Positions 25,080 to 34,409 of a DNA stretch of 64,000 bases are shown here, one piece after another. Below the pieces are notes generated by a model. The model was not told the origin of the DNA. It searched no databases and worked only from the letters and a program-made list of their open reading frames with translations. How positions within the stretch are numbered: position 1 is the stretch's first letter; every line of letters begins with the position of its first letter. The translations under genes were made by a program, and so were the position numbers. Source of the DNA: Alkalicoccus urumqiensis (lineage in GTDB: Bacteria; Bacillota; Bacilli; Bacillales; Salisediminibacteriaceae); the NCBI RefSeq assembly GCF_002993335.1, contig NZ_PVNS01000015.1, positions 1 through 64,000 on the forward strand. The letters are read 5' to 3'.

Positions 25080-26261
25080 TTATTCTGATGCTTTTACTTC
25101 AATCGTATGTGCGTAAATCGAAGCTGGTTCACCGGCTTCAAAGCGTCCTTCGTACGTGACTTCCACAGTATCTCCTGCTTCCAATTCGTCCAGGGTCGTT
25201 TCTTCTCCGGCCTCATCAAATACCACCAGGTTCTGCTCGCTTCCAGTGAGGTGATACGTGGAAGCCTCACTTGGACGGTATTCTCCATCCGGGATGGAGA
25301 TAGTGACGTTCTCCCCTGTTTCTTCGACTGTGGCCTGAAATACGGGCTTTTCTCTTTTATGAATCTCGTGGACAAACATACCTTGGGGTTCACTATCTTC
25401 AAATCCTCCCGCAAAATTCACGGTTACCACATCCGCTTTTTCCAGTTCATCCAGTGTGATCTCCTGATCCTCCTCATCATAAACGGTTACTGGATAATCT
25501 TGATGGCTCTCGATAATACGATACCAGGAGGTGTTTCTTGCAGGCTGAGGCTCTCCGTCTAATATCTCAATATAATGTGCCGGCCCGTCTCTTAAATCTG
25601 TCATCCTGGCTTCGAATGTCAGTCCATCCATTAACTGTACTTCGTTTGTCGTAATCACTGGCGTGCCGGCCGTTTCGCTGCTTCCCTCATACTCGAAGAA
25701 GAAAAAGTGGGGCTCCAGGTCATCATAAGGAATAGAGTTTCCATTTTCATCAACTACTGCCAGTTCCTCTGTGCCTTCACTAGGCTGCACCTCATAGCTG
25801 GATGTCCCTTCCTCCGGCAGAAACGAACGGTCAAACACATGCGCAGTCAACGGCGGCCCCAATTCTCTCACCCCGGCCTGCATGACTGGCGCGTCGATTT
25901 CGGTGACGTCCCGGACGGATATCCCAGGGGTCTCCCCCGGCTCAAACTGACCGTCGTACGTCACTTCGACAAAGCTTCCTTCTTCCAACTCCACCGGAAG
26001 ACTGTCGAGCTCTCCGCCCGCCATCAACCGGTACGTGTCCGTATCCGCGGACGGTCGGTATTCGCCGTTCAGAACTTCGACCACAAGCTCTTCCCCGCTT
26101 TCTGTCACACTGGCCTGAAACGTCTGGTCCACAGAGGGCGGTATTTCTTCCTCTATTCCATCTGCAGATGCAGACGCGTCCGCCGGCTGTTCTGTATTAT
26201 TTTCTGCGCTGCATCCTGCGGCTACAACGAGCGGCAGCGTCCAGATAAGGCTTCGTTTCAT
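25080..26261 (-). CDS. Acidic lipoprotein with four tandem about 85-residue beta domains
   Basis: 393 residues. Signal peptide with lipobox VAAGC (Cys17). The mature protein is four tandem domains (about 45-122, 123-210, 211-303 and 304-391). Each follows the pattern F-Q-A-x-V-x-E-x-G, then L-x-G-E-Y-x-P-S, Y-x-L/I, E-L-E-x-G-x-x-V-x-V-x-Y-x-G-x-F-E. Domains 1 and 4 are most alike, domain 2 most diverged. The layout resembles DUF3221 (YobA-like) exported domains, here repeated. It carries the TGTAAC-N16-CGAC promoter shared with two other lipoprotein genes. Function unknown. Confidence 0.75.
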   Translation of the reverse strand: MKRSLIWTLPLVVAAGCSAENNTEQPADASASADGIEEEIPPSVDQTFQASVTESGEELVVEVLNGEYRPSADTDTYRLMAGGELDSLPVELEEGSFVEVTYDGQFEPGETPGISVRDVTEIDAPVMQAGVRELGPPLTAHVFDRSFLPEEGTSSYEVQPSEGTEELAVVDENGNSIPYDDLEPHFFFFEYEGSSETAGTPVITTNEVQLMDGLTFEARMTDLRDGPAHYIEILDGEPQPARNTSWYRIIESHQDYPVTVYDEEDQEITLDELEKADVVTVNFAGGFEDSEPQGMFVHEIHKREKPVFQATVEETGENVTISIPDGEYRPSEASTYHLTGSEQNLVVFDEAGEETTLDELEAGDTVEVTYEGRFEAGEPASIYAHTIEVKASE

Positions 26262-26311
26262 CGTATCCCTTCTTCCTCTAGTAAATATATCCAGAAGCTT
26301 CTACTTTATTT

Positions 26312-26337
26312 GTCGGGAAACACAGGCAGGTGTTACA
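26312..26337 (-). promoter_or_regulatory. ECF sigma-type promoter, lipoprotein gene 3
   Basis: TGTAAC (26332-26337) and CGAC (26312-26315) on the minus strand are again exactly 16 nt apart, with the same TTTCCCGAC context as at 12710 and 13245. Confidence 0.68.
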
Positions 26338-26471
26338 AACATGTAAATTTTCCGCTGATTGAGGTTCTGTTTTTCTACATGCCGGTATTCCCCCTCCCCA
26401 GCATGCGGCCGGCTGCAAAAAGCTGCTGTAGACTTCCGTTGATTTATCCAGTATACTTATATACATAACTA

Positions 26472-26484
26472 TATAACCGTTATA
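26472..26484. promoter_or_regulatory. GntR operator candidate
   Basis: TATAAC-C-GTTATA is a perfect 6-1-6 palindrome 24 nt before the regulator start, overlapping the likely core promoter. YtrA-type GntR proteins usually repress their own operon through such sites. Confidence 0.5.
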
Positions 26485-26508
26485 GAACACGTTTTTTCAG
26501 GAGGTGAG

Positions 26509-26889
26509 GTGTTGGGCGGGATGCTGCATGACAAGAAGCCGATTTTTATGCAGATTAAGGAGCATATTGCGGACCAGATTGTGCGCAGGCAGCTGCTGGC
26601 GCATGAGCAGGCGCCGTCGACGAATCAGCTGGTGCAGTTTTACAAGGTGAACCATCTGACGGTGTCCAAAGGAATTCAGGCGCTGGTTGATGAAGGGGTG
26701 CTGTATAAAAAGCGCGGCGTGGGGATGTTTGTGGCGGAGGATGCCAGAGAGGTGCTTCTGGAGCGCCGGCGCCGGGAGCTGGAGGAAGCGTTTATTGCGC
26801 CGCTTCTGCGGGAGGCGGAGATGCTGGAGCTGAGCGAAGAGGAATTGATCGCGCGGATCCGCGGATCGAAAAGGAGGATGACAGAATGA
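26509..26889 (+). CDS. GntR-family (YtrA-type) regulator
   Basis: 126 residues. Winged helix typical of GntR: IADQIVRRQLLAHEQAPSTNQLVQFYKVNHLTVSKGIQALVDEGVLYKKRGVGMFV. Only a short about 45-residue helical tail follows, the YtrA subfamily arrangement, which regulates adjacent ABC transporters. The start is uncertain among GTG 26509, TTG 26512 and ATG 26521; AGGAGGTGAG fits the first two best. It overlaps the ABC ATPase gene by ATGA. Confidence 0.92.
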   Translation: MLGGMLHDKKPIFMQIKEHIADQIVRRQLLAHEQAPSTNQLVQFYKVNHLTVSKGIQALVDEGVLYKKRGVGMFVAEDAREVLLERRRRELEEAFIAPLLREAEMLELSEEELIARIRGSKRRMTE

Positions 26890-27764
26890 GCCACATTCAG
26901 GCGGACCACTTGAGTGCAGCCTACAAAAAGGAACGCGTCCTGCACGACGTGACGTTCACCCTGTCCGGAGAGCGGATTTATGGACTGATCGGACGGAACG
27001 GGGCCGGGAAAACGACGCTGCTTTCCCTGCTGGCCTCCTACCGGCGCCCGGATGGCGGGACGCTGTTGATGGACGGGACGGATCCATTTGAGGATGCGTC
27101 GTGCATGGCCTCGACGGTGTTTATGTATGAAAAGGATTATTCCGATGAGCAGGATTCGGCGCGGGTGCTTTTGAAGCTTGCGGCACGATACCGGCCGGCG
27201 TTTGATCTGGACTATGCGCTGTCGCTTGCGGAAACGTTCGATTTCCCGCTGGATAAGCCGATGCACAAGCTCTCCACAGGAAAGCAGGCGGCGGTGAATG
27301 TGACACTCGGTCTGGCAGCCCGGGCGCCGCTTACGATCTTTGATGAAATCTATACCGGCATGGATGCGCCGACGCGGGACCAGTTTTACAAGGAGCTTCT
27401 CGCCGAGCAGGAGCGGCATCCGCGGACCGTCATTTTATCGACGCACCTCGTATCGGAAATGGACTATTTGTTTGATGAGGTGCTGATGATTGATGATGGA
27501 CAGCTTCTGCTGCATGAGCCGACCGATCAGCTTTTGGAGCGCGGGTTTTCCGTCACCGGTCCGGCCGGCGCCGTGGAGCAGTTCGCCGAGGGACGCCGCG
27601 TGCTGTCGGAGCAGACGCTCGGCGGGGTGAAGTCGGTGACGATTTTTGAAGAGCTGACGGCGAAGGATACAGCGGCAGCTTATGAAAACGGACTGGAAAT
27701 CGGGCCGGTCGGACTGCAGGATCTGTTTATTCAGCTGACCGGGAAAGGGGCGGGTGTCTCATGA
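26886..27764 (+). CDS. ABC transporter ATP-binding protein (YtrB-like)
   Basis: 292 residues. Walker A GRNGAGKTT (about residues 37-45), a diverged signature STGKQAAVNVTLGLAARAP in place of LSGGQ, Walker B LTIFDEIYTGMD, and an H-loop ILSTHLVSEMD. An extra about 70-residue C-terminal extension follows. Such ATPases pair with an integral-membrane protein and are controlled by a YtrA-type repressor, often in response to cell-wall antibiotics. It overlaps both neighbours by 4 nt. Confidence 0.92.
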   Translation: MSHIQADHLSAAYKKERVLHDVTFTLSGERIYGLIGRNGAGKTTLLSLLASYRRPDGGTLLMDGTDPFEDASCMASTVFMYEKDYSDEQDSARVLLKLAARYRPAFDLDYALSLAETFDFPLDKPMHKLSTGKQAAVNVTLGLAARAPLTIFDEIYTGMDAPTRDQFYKELLAEQERHPRTVILSTHLVSEMDYLFDEVLMIDDGQLLLHEPTDQLLERGFSVTGPAGAVEQFAEGRRVLSEQTLGGVKSVTIFEELTAKDTAAAYENGLEIGPVGLQDLFIQLTGKGAGVS

Positions 27765-28462
27765 GACAGGACGTATGGAAAAAAGCGGCACGGGATCTCG
27801 TCTATATGCAGGGGCAGTGGGCGCTGTGGGTGGTCGGCATCATGATTCTCATCTATGCCGCCCTGCAGCTGTTCTCCCGCGAGCCGGATCTGGAAGCGAT
27901 GTCTGCGGCCGCGTTTGTGTTTCAGGGAGCGACGATTTTCATGCTCGTCTGCGGAATTCTGTCGTGCTACGGCTTTCTGCCGATGCTGATTTCCTTCGGG
28001 CTGACCCGCAGGCACTATTTTCTCGCGACCGCCGTATCCGCCCTCGTTCTGAGCGCACTGATGATGGCCGGCGCAGCTGTTCTGTCGGTCGTGTTCAGCC
28101 TTGCGTTCGGCTTCGGCACCGGCGGAGCGCTCGCATTTGCTGAGAGCGCCTCCCTGCTTCAGGTGCCGGTGTACGTGCTGATTATCTACGTGTATTTTCT
28201 TGCCGGCTGGCTCATCAGCCTCGGTTTTTACCGCTGGCGGATGTGGGGCGGGTTCCCGGCGATTGCGGCGGCGCTCCTTCTTATGGCGGCGATGGAATAT
28301 GTGTGGAACTTCAACACCCCGCAGCCGTTTTTCACGTTTCTCTCTGATATGAATCAGCTGCCGGCAGCGGGACTGGCACTGACCGTGACACTGCTTCTCG
28401 CAGCGGGCGTCACGTACGGCATCCGCGCCGCCTCCGCAGCGGTGCCTGTGAAGGTTAAATAG
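27761..28462 (+). CDS. ABC transporter membrane subunit
   Basis: 233 residues with about six hydrophobic segments (near 20-40, 55-80, 95-120, 130-155, 165-185 and 205-225). No sequence motif identifies the cargo. Position directly behind the ATPase, with an ATGA overlap, makes it the permease of the GntR-controlled ABC module. Export of a peptide or antibiotic resistance is possible but not shown. Confidence 0.82.
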   Translation: MRQDVWKKAARDLVYMQGQWALWVVGIMILIYAALQLFSREPDLEAMSAAAFVFQGATIFMLVCGILSCYGFLPMLISFGLTRRHYFLATAVSALVLSALMMAGAAVLSVVFSLAFGFGTGGALAFAESASLLQVPVYVLIIYVYFLAGWLISLGFYRWRMWGGFPAIAAALLLMAAMEYVWNFNTPQPFFTFLSDMNQLPAAGLALTVTLLLAAGVTYGIRAASAAVPVKVK

Positions 28463-28481
28463 CCGGAAAGGAGGGAGTCTT

Positions 28482-29518
28482 TTGATTACGAGTGATACTG
28501 CCCAGCTGATCGTTGGACGGTCGTCACAAAGCTCGGTGACAAAAAAGCGCTGCTTGCGCTGATCCTTGCCACGATGGCGCTGACCGCGGTCGGTGTTTTC
28601 GTCGATATTGCGGTTATTACCGTTTCCTCGATTGCACTCGTCATTGCGCATAAAGCCGGTCTGTCGAAAACGGCCGTGCTGCTTGCGATGGTCGGCGGGG
28701 GAAAAGCCGGAAACATCATGTCCCCCAACCCGAACACTATTGCTGTGTCCGAGGCGTTTAACGTGCCGCTCACTTCGGTCATGGCAGCCGGGATTATCCC
28801 AGCCATCTTCGGGGTAATCGTTTCCTACATCATCGCTTCCCGGCTGAAGCAGAAAGGCACGTTCGTTGCGTTTGAGGACATCAAAGAAGGGGAGGACAAA
28901 GAGCTTCCACCGGTCGGTCTGGCGCTGATTGCCCCTGCCGCTGCGATATTTTTACTCGTGCTGCGGCCGATTGCCGGTATCGAAATCGACCCGATGCTCG
29001 CTCTTCCAGCCGGCGGTCTTCTCGGAGCTCTGGCGATGAGGAAAGGCTCCCACATTAATTCCTACATCGTCACCGGCCTCGGAAAAATGTCCGCCGTTGC
29101 CGTGCTTCTGCTCGGTACTGGAGCCATTGCCGGCATCATTTCCAATTCCGGCCTGCAGTATGTGCTCATTTCCGGCATCGAAACACTCGGCCTGCCAAGC
29201 TATGCGCTCGCGCCGGTGTCTGGTATTTTCATGTCCGGAGCGACCGCTTCGACGACCGCCGGTTCCGTCGTCGCCTCAGAGGTATTCAGCGGCACGCTTC
29301 TTGAACTTGGTGTTTCCGGTCTTGCCGCAGCGGCCATGCTTCATGCCGGGGCGACCGTACTGGATCACATGCCGCACGGCAGCTTCTTTCACGCTACCGC
29401 CGGAAGTGTCCTCATGACCATTCAGGAACGCCTGAAGCTGATTCCCTATGAGTCGCTCGTCGGTTTGACCCTCGCGGCGGTGTCCACACTCATCTTCGGT
29501 GTTTTCTCGCTGTTCTAA
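28482..29518 (+). pseudogene. GntP-family permease with internal deletion and frameshift
   Basis: A strong AAAGGAGGG site precedes TTG at 28482, which starts LITSDTAQLIVG, like the N-terminus of GntP permeases. After 12 codons that frame runs into unrelated codons and a stop. The body of the permease (WTVVTKLGDKKALLAL onward, about 320 residues, about eight membrane segments, motif GNIMSPNPNTIAVSEAF) is in another frame with an upstream in-frame TGA at 28493. About 100-110 residues of the usual 430 are missing. The fused segment near 28505-28520 reads as both pieces, suggesting a microhomology deletion. Translation from ATG 28574 would give only a fragment. It precedes glycerate kinase, so it was probably the glycerate permease. 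Confidence 0.8.
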
Positions 29519-29545
29519 TCAGATTGTCGGAAGGAGTCCATTCTC

Positions 29546-30682
29546 ATGAAAATCGTTATTGCATCTGATTCCTATAAAGGATCGCTCAGCTCTCTCGAGG
29601 TCGGCCGCGCCTGCCGGGAAGGCATATTACGCGCCCTCCCCCACGCCGATATCGCCGTCAAGCCGATGGCCGATGGAGGTGAAGGCACCGTCACCGCGCT
29701 CGCCGATGTGATGGAGGGCACCTGGGTGAAAACGACGGTGCATAATCCGTCCGGCCGGCTGGTGGACGCCTCGTACGTCGTATCCGCCGACAGGAAGACA
29801 GCGGTTATCGAAATGGCGGAAGCTTCCGGTATTCAGCATTCCCGCTGCAGACCGGAAGACGTGCTGCATGCATCCACCTTCGGCACAGGAGAAGTCATTC
29901 TCGATGCCCTCGACCGCGGTGTCCGCTCCTTTATCATCGGCATCGGCGGGAGCGCAACCAATGACGCCGGCACCGGCATGCTGAAAGCGCTCGGAGCCGA
30001 GTTTTTAAACGCGGAAGGCGGGACGCTGGCAGAAGGCGGTGCGGCGCTTCAGCAGCTTGCTGCTATTAACGTCGACCACCTGGATCCGCGCCTGGCCGGG
30101 TGCACCTTCCGCATTGCCTGCGACGTTGACAATCCTCTGACCGGAAGCCACGGCGCCTCCGCTGTATACGGCCCGCAGAAAGGCGCCGGTGAACACGAAA
30201 CCGATCTCCTCGACCGTGCCCTGAAGCAGTTCGCCGATATTACCGCGGAAGCATTCAACGTCGACATCGACACCCCGCCCGGCGCAGGAGCTGCCGGCGG
30301 TCTCGGCGCCGCTTTCCTCGGATTTCTGCCGGCAGCACTCGAAAAAGGCGCGGAAATCGTCGCCGATGTCACCGGACTCGCTGAAGATCTGAAAGACGCA
30401 GACCTCGTCATCACCGGAGAAGGCGGCATCAACCACCAGACCGTCCACGGAAAAACGCCGGTCTATGTCGCCTCCCTCGCAAAGCGGATGAACGAAAACG
30501 TGCCGGTCCTCGCCTTGTGCGGCAGCATCGAACCGGGATACGAAACCGTCTTTGACGCCGGCATCGACGCCGTCTTCAGCATCGCCGACGGCCCCGCCCG
30601 GCTCGAAGAACTGCAGGAGCACGCCGCCCGGAACGTCACCCGGACCGCAGAAAACATCGCGCGTTTGTGGAACTGCCGCTGA
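29546..30682 (+). CDS. Glycerate kinase (GlxK/GarK family)
   Basis: 378 residues. Signatures: SDSYKGSLSS at the N-terminus, KPMADGGEGTV, GIGGSATNDAGTGMLKALGA, and C-terminal ITGEGGINHQTVHGKTPV. It phosphorylates D-glycerate to 2-phosphoglycerate (GarK type) feeding glycolysis. It lies 27 nt after the broken GntP permease and has its own GGAAGGAG site, so it can be translated, but without the permease external glycerate may not be usable. Confidence 0.95.
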   Translation: MKIVIASDSYKGSLSSLEVGRACREGILRALPHADIAVKPMADGGEGTVTALADVMEGTWVKTTVHNPSGRLVDASYVVSADRKTAVIEMAEASGIQHSRCRPEDVLHASTFGTGEVILDALDRGVRSFIIGIGGSATNDAGTGMLKALGAEFLNAEGGTLAEGGAALQQLAAINVDHLDPRLAGCTFRIACDVDNPLTGSHGASAVYGPQKGAGEHETDLLDRALKQFADITAEAFNVDIDTPPGAGAAGGLGAAFLGFLPAALEKGAEIVADVTGLAEDLKDADLVITGEGGINHQTVHGKTPVYVASLAKRMNENVPVLALCGSIEPGYETVFDAGIDAVFSIADGPARLEELQEHAARNVTRTAENIARLWNCR

Positions 30683-30701
30683 TGGCGGATCGTTGATATA
30701 G

Positions 30702-30738
30702 AAAAAGGGAGCCTCCTTTTGTGGGAGCCCCCTTTTTT
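30702..30738. terminator. Bidirectional terminator
   Basis: AAAAAGGGAGCCTCC pairs with GGGAGCCCCCTTTTTT (one bulge). It serves the glycerate kinase gene and the convergent acetyltransferase gene. Confidence 0.85.
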
Positions 30739-30744
30739 CAAATT

Positions 30745-31290
30745 TCAGCTGACAGGCGCGTTTATCACATAGATAAAACTGTCCCGCCACTGCCCCTCTT
30801 CATACGTAAATGCATTTCTTCTGCACTCGTATTGCATCCCTACGTGTTCTGCAAGCTTTATTGAGGGATCGTTATCAACATTGATATGAGCCTCTATCCG
30901 ATGAAAGCCGAGCGCATCAAAAGCAACAGTAAATCCTTTCTGTACTGCTTCTCTGGCATACCCCTGCTTCCAGTAGGGATTATGCAGTCTATATTCTATA
31001 TAACCCCATTGAAAATCTCCTCTCATCAATGTCCAAATACCAACCATTCCGATATGCTGCAAATCTGATTTTCGAAAAATCGCAAGAATGTACGCCTGAT
31101 CCGCTGACATCATCTCTTCATGTTCTTTAACGACTTCCTTGAACGCTTCAAGTGTCCATTCGGATAAGTCCAACTTTTGACCGTCGTATTTATACTGCTG
31201 CGGATACGCGTTCTCAAACCCTGCTTTCCATACTTCATAATCCTCTTCTGCTAATGGCCTCAGCACCAACCGTTTCGTTTCTGCCTGCAA
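30745..31290 (-). CDS. GNAT-family N-acetyltransferase (RimJ/RimL-like)
   Basis: 181 residues. ETKRLVLRPLAEEDYE at the N-terminus and NPYWKQGYAREAVQKGFTVAFDALGFHRIEAHINVDNDPSIKLAEHVGMQYE are the standard RimJ/L-type acetyl-CoA-binding pattern. The TTG at 31288-31290 is preferred: AAAGGAG lies 8 nt upstream. The frame also extends to an ATG at 31329 without a ribosome-binding site. Substrate unknown. Confidence 0.88.
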   Translation of the reverse strand: MQAETKRLVLRPLAEEDYEVWKAGFENAYPQQYKYDGQKLDLSEWTLEAFKEVVKEHEEMMSADQAYILAIFRKSDLQHIGMVGIWTLMRGDFQWGYIEYRLHNPYWKQGYAREAVQKGFTVAFDALGFHRIEAHINVDNDPSIKLAEHVGMQYECRRNAFTYEEGQWRDSFIYVINAPVS

Positions 31291-31553
31291 TGCATTCGCT
31301 CCTTTATTTACGTTTATCTGACACTTCACCTTTTATTCCTGTCAATTGCTGTTCCATAAAACATCACCCTTTCAATTAATTGTATGTATCGGGATAAGCA
31401 GTGTCACTTTTCAAGCTGATCATCACTGCTCTATGTATGTTCATCAACCGCGGGATCTCGAATATCACTACAGTACCCTTTATAAAACAAGGCGAGCTGT
31501 TTGATTATATGATCCTCTTCAACTAACGCTCCCGGAAACGTTAATAGAGCCTT

Positions 31554-32087
31554 TCAAATAAATCGCTTAGCCACTTTTCCGGCGAGTAACCCCAAAACAG
31601 CACCGAATGTATTTAGAAACACGTCATCTATGTTTGTCGTTCTTCCAGGAAGGAGCAGCTGTGTCATTTCGATAAAGGAAGATAGGCAAAAACTGAACAG
31701 AATGCTGTATCGAAGCTTATCGAATTTCAAGGCTAATGCTGCTCCTAAAGGAATAAATAGTAAGATATTAAAACCTAAAATTCTGATAAGCGTTGAAATG
31801 TCTGTCGCATGTTGTATCAGTTCAACTACACTTCCCAATGGCATTAACTGAATGATTTGTTCACTTCCGGTGGAATTCGGCAGTAACGTTACAAGCAGGA
31901 TGCCACTTAAAGACGCTAATAAAAATACATCCAACAGCGATTGTTTTATTACAGCTTTCGCGTTTGCTCCTTGTCTCATTTTAAAAATGAAGACACCGAT
32001 CAGCAGAATGGATAGAATAAGTATAAACAGGGTGAATAGAGGCACGATAAAACCGAAGCTTCTCCAAAGTTGCGTCATTCGCAGCAA
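31554..32087 (-). CDS. VanZ-family membrane protein
   Basis: 177 residues, about five hydrophobic segments. The VanZ features are LLPNSTG, NILLFIPLGAAL and the C-terminal SSFIEMTQLLLPGRTTNIDDVFLNTFGAVLGLLAG. VanZ proteins are associated with low-level teicoplanin resistance, and most bacillary homologues have no known role. The surrounding 31-33 kb is AT-rich compared with the flanks. Confidence 0.9.
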   Translation of the reverse strand: MLRMTQLWRSFGFIVPLFTLFILILSILLIGVFIFKMRQGANAKAVIKQSLLDVFLLASLSGILLVTLLPNSTGSEQIIQLMPLGSVVELIQHATDISTLIRILGFNILLFIPLGAALALKFDKLRYSILFSFCLSSFIEMTQLLLPGRTTNIDDVFLNTFGAVLGLLAGKVAKRFI

Positions 32088-32136
32088 TCCCTCCTTTCAA
32101 AGCAGCAGAAAACTTCAGCTATTATTAATTTCTCTT

Positions 32137-32694
32137 TTAATTGTGATAAACGCTCTCCCATTCCTCTTTCAATATCCCCATTTTAACCGCATCGAAATAG
32201 CGGCCGTTTACTATTCTTGCTTTTCTTATTCTTGCTTCTTCTTTCATTCCTAATTTTTCTGCCACTCGTATCATTCTTCCGTTTCCTGACCATGTAGACA
32301 TACCTAGCCGATGCAGTTTTGTCGATTTAAAAAGATAATTGATCCACAGTTTATAGGCTTCGAAGCCATAACCTCCATTCCAATAGTCCGGGTTATAAAT
32401 CACAATACCTGTCTCAAGCCAGCTGGTGTTTTTATCCACCCAATATGCACCAACGTACCCAACAGCTTTCCCATCACAAATAATTGTGAGAAAGGAAGGA
32501 ATATTTCCCAAAATCTGATGGTCCCAACTTTTGAAGTATGCTTCTTTTGTGATTTTCTCCTCCGGTATATACGGCCCGTTCCACTTTTTTGCTTCTTGCT
32601 CTTTGTCTTCAAATCTCCAATAATATAACGTCTCTATGTCGCTCTCCTCTGCCTCTTGCAATAATACATTTTTTCCGTATAAATGAACTTCCAT
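32137..32694 (-). CDS. GNAT-family N-acetyltransferase
   Basis: 185 residues. YWNGGYGFEAYKLWINYLFKSTKLHRLGMSTWSGNGRMIRVAEKLGMKEEARIRKARIVNGRYFDAVKMGIL is the conserved C-terminal GNAT pattern (acetyl-CoA pyrophosphate loop GGYGFEA). Substrate unknown. AT-rich codon use differs from the paa genes. Confidence 0.9.
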   Translation of the reverse strand: MEVHLYGKNVLLQEAEESDIETLYYWRFEDKEQEAKKWNGPYIPEEKITKEAYFKSWDHQILGNIPSFLTIICDGKAVGYVGAYWVDKNTSWLETGIVIYNPDYWNGGYGFEAYKLWINYLFKSTKLHRLGMSTWSGNGRMIRVAEKLGMKEEARIRKARIVNGRYFDAVKMGILKEEWESVYHN

Positions 32695-32832
32695 AAGTAA
32701 TTATCCCCTCTGCTTTGTTTGGCTGCACAAAGAGAACCCTTCATGAGAGCAGCCTGTTCTTTATATTAAATGATATATCGCTCCATGAAAGTAGTATGAT
32801 ACTTAAGATAAGACCAAACCCGGATACTATTT

Positions 32833-33294
32833 TTATAAATTGTTTTGATTTTTCCACTCCTGCAGCTCCATCATTGAAAAATCAATTTCCTGATCTATTT
32901 GTAAAGGGGTAATAAACTCTAATGAATTTCCATCCGGATCTTTAAAATAAACTGCGGCGTGAGTTTGCGGATTATTCGGTAAAACAATTGGCTGCTCCTC
33001 TGGCTGAAAATCAAAAGCCTCTCGAACAGCAATACCTTTTTTCTCCAAAAACTCTTTCGCTTCTACTAAATCTGCCAGCTCTACTTGAAATGCAATATGC
33101 CTAAGTGAAGGGTGATAAGGTGTGTTAACTTTGTCTGTCTGCCAAAGACCAAGCCAACTCCTACCTTTCTCTATCCAAAAAAACGTTACAGCTTCTCCTT
33201 GGTGAGCTATCTCTAAACCAAGTCTCCTGTAAAACGCTATAGATGTTTCTATGTCCCTTACAGGAAGGTGTGCCTCATATAGTCCTTTAATCAT
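32833..33294 (-). CDS. VOC-family (glyoxalase/bleomycin-resistance fold) protein
   Basis: 153 residues with two beta-alpha-beta-beta-beta modules. The first starts LYEAHLPVRDIETSIAFYRRLGLEI; the second ends THAAVYFKDPDGNSLEFITPL, with the usual metal-ligand Glu. His in LRHIAFQVEL is another likely ligand. Could be a fosfomycin-type thiol transferase or a dioxygenase; not resolvable. Confidence 0.88.
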   Translation of the reverse strand: MIKGLYEAHLPVRDIETSIAFYRRLGLEIAHQGEAVTFFWIEKGRSWLGLWQTDKVNTPYHPSLRHIAFQVELADLVEAKEFLEKKGIAVREAFDFQPEEQPIVLPNNPQTHAAVYFKDPDGNSLEFITPLQIDQEIDFSMMELQEWKNQNNL

Positions 33295-33486
33295 TATATA
33301 AGTCTCCTTTTTAGTAAAGAAGTGATCATACCGCAGAAAATATAATAGGTCTCATCTTCTTTATTCAGCTCCATGGGCCCATCCATACTTGAGTAACAGT
33401 ACATTCCTTTTTCCAGAATACAGGAAATTGAAGTATTTGTAAAAATCCATAGCAGCCCTTATTCTTGAAGAAAGGAGGGGAAACGA

Positions 33487-34281
33487 ATGAAGGAAAACGA
33501 CATGCTTTCCGGCGGCAGAGAAGGGGAAATTTACCGGAGAAAGCAGCGGGTGATCCGTCCGGCTCATGCATGGACCGGCCAGATCCATCACTTCTTGCAG
33601 TTTCTCCGCTCTGAAGGCGCAGCGTTTGTGCCGGAGCCGTTCGGCATCAATAAAAATGGAGAAGAAGAGCTTTCTTTCCTCCCGGGCGATGTCTTTCACT
33701 ATCCGCTGCCGGAGGAGATGAAGAAGGATACGATCCTTATTTCTGCTGCAGAACTACTGACCTCGTTTCACTCCTACAGCCGCAAGTACCTCCGCTTCCT
33801 GCCGGAGAAACATACATGGATGCTTCCCGCTGTTGAACCGGTCGAGGTGATGTGCCACGGGGATTTCGCCCCCTACAACGTGACGATCATCCAAGGTCGC
33901 GCTGCCGGCATCATCGATTTTGACACCCTTCACCCCGGCTCCAGAATGTGGGACATCGCCTATGCGGTGTACCGCTGGGCTCCCTTGAAGCATCCCGGTC
34001 ATCCGGATGCGTTCGGAACCTTCGAAGACCAGATTCGGAAAACGGCGATGTTTATGGATGCGTACGGCCTGGAAATGGACGAACGCCGTCGTCTTGTTCC
34101 TGTGCTCGTCCACCGCCTGGAATCTCTCATCCGCTTTATGAAAAAAGAAGCAGATAAGGGAAACCACGTATTTGCCGGACACCTGAAAGACGGACATCAC
34201 CTGCTGTACGAGAAGGATATCGCGTACGTCAAAAAACAGGAACAGGCGATCATAGAAGGGATCACCCGGAACAATCGTTGA
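33487..34281 (+). CDS. Aminoglycoside phosphotransferase-family kinase
   Basis: 264 residues. The catalytic loop is CHGDFAPYNV (about residues 122-131, catalytic Asp) and the metal-binding loop GIIDFDTLHPGSRMWDIAYAVYRW. The N-terminal lobe is short. The APH/choline kinase fold is clear; whether it acts on antibiotics, sugars or amines is not. GAAAGGAGGGG precedes the ATG. Confidence 0.9.
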   Translation: MKENDMLSGGREGEIYRRKQRVIRPAHAWTGQIHHFLQFLRSEGAAFVPEPFGINKNGEEELSFLPGDVFHYPLPEEMKKDTILISAAELLTSFHSYSRKYLRFLPEKHTWMLPAVEPVEVMCHGDFAPYNVTIIQGRAAGIIDFDTLHPGSRMWDIAYAVYRWAPLKHPGHPDAFGTFEDQIRKTAMFMDAYGLEMDERRRLVPVLVHRLESLIRFMKKEADKGNHVFAGHLKDGHHLLYEKDIAYVKKQEQAIIEGITRNNR

Positions 34282-34409
34282 TCCAGGAAGAGAACGCCGT
34301 TTTTCTGCAGGGCAGGACCCCCTATCTCTAACTGACGGGCTCCACTTTTTCTCTGCTTCCTTTACGGAAATCGGAGGGAAGCCGAAGCGTGGAAGCACGG
34401 CTGCGGCAG

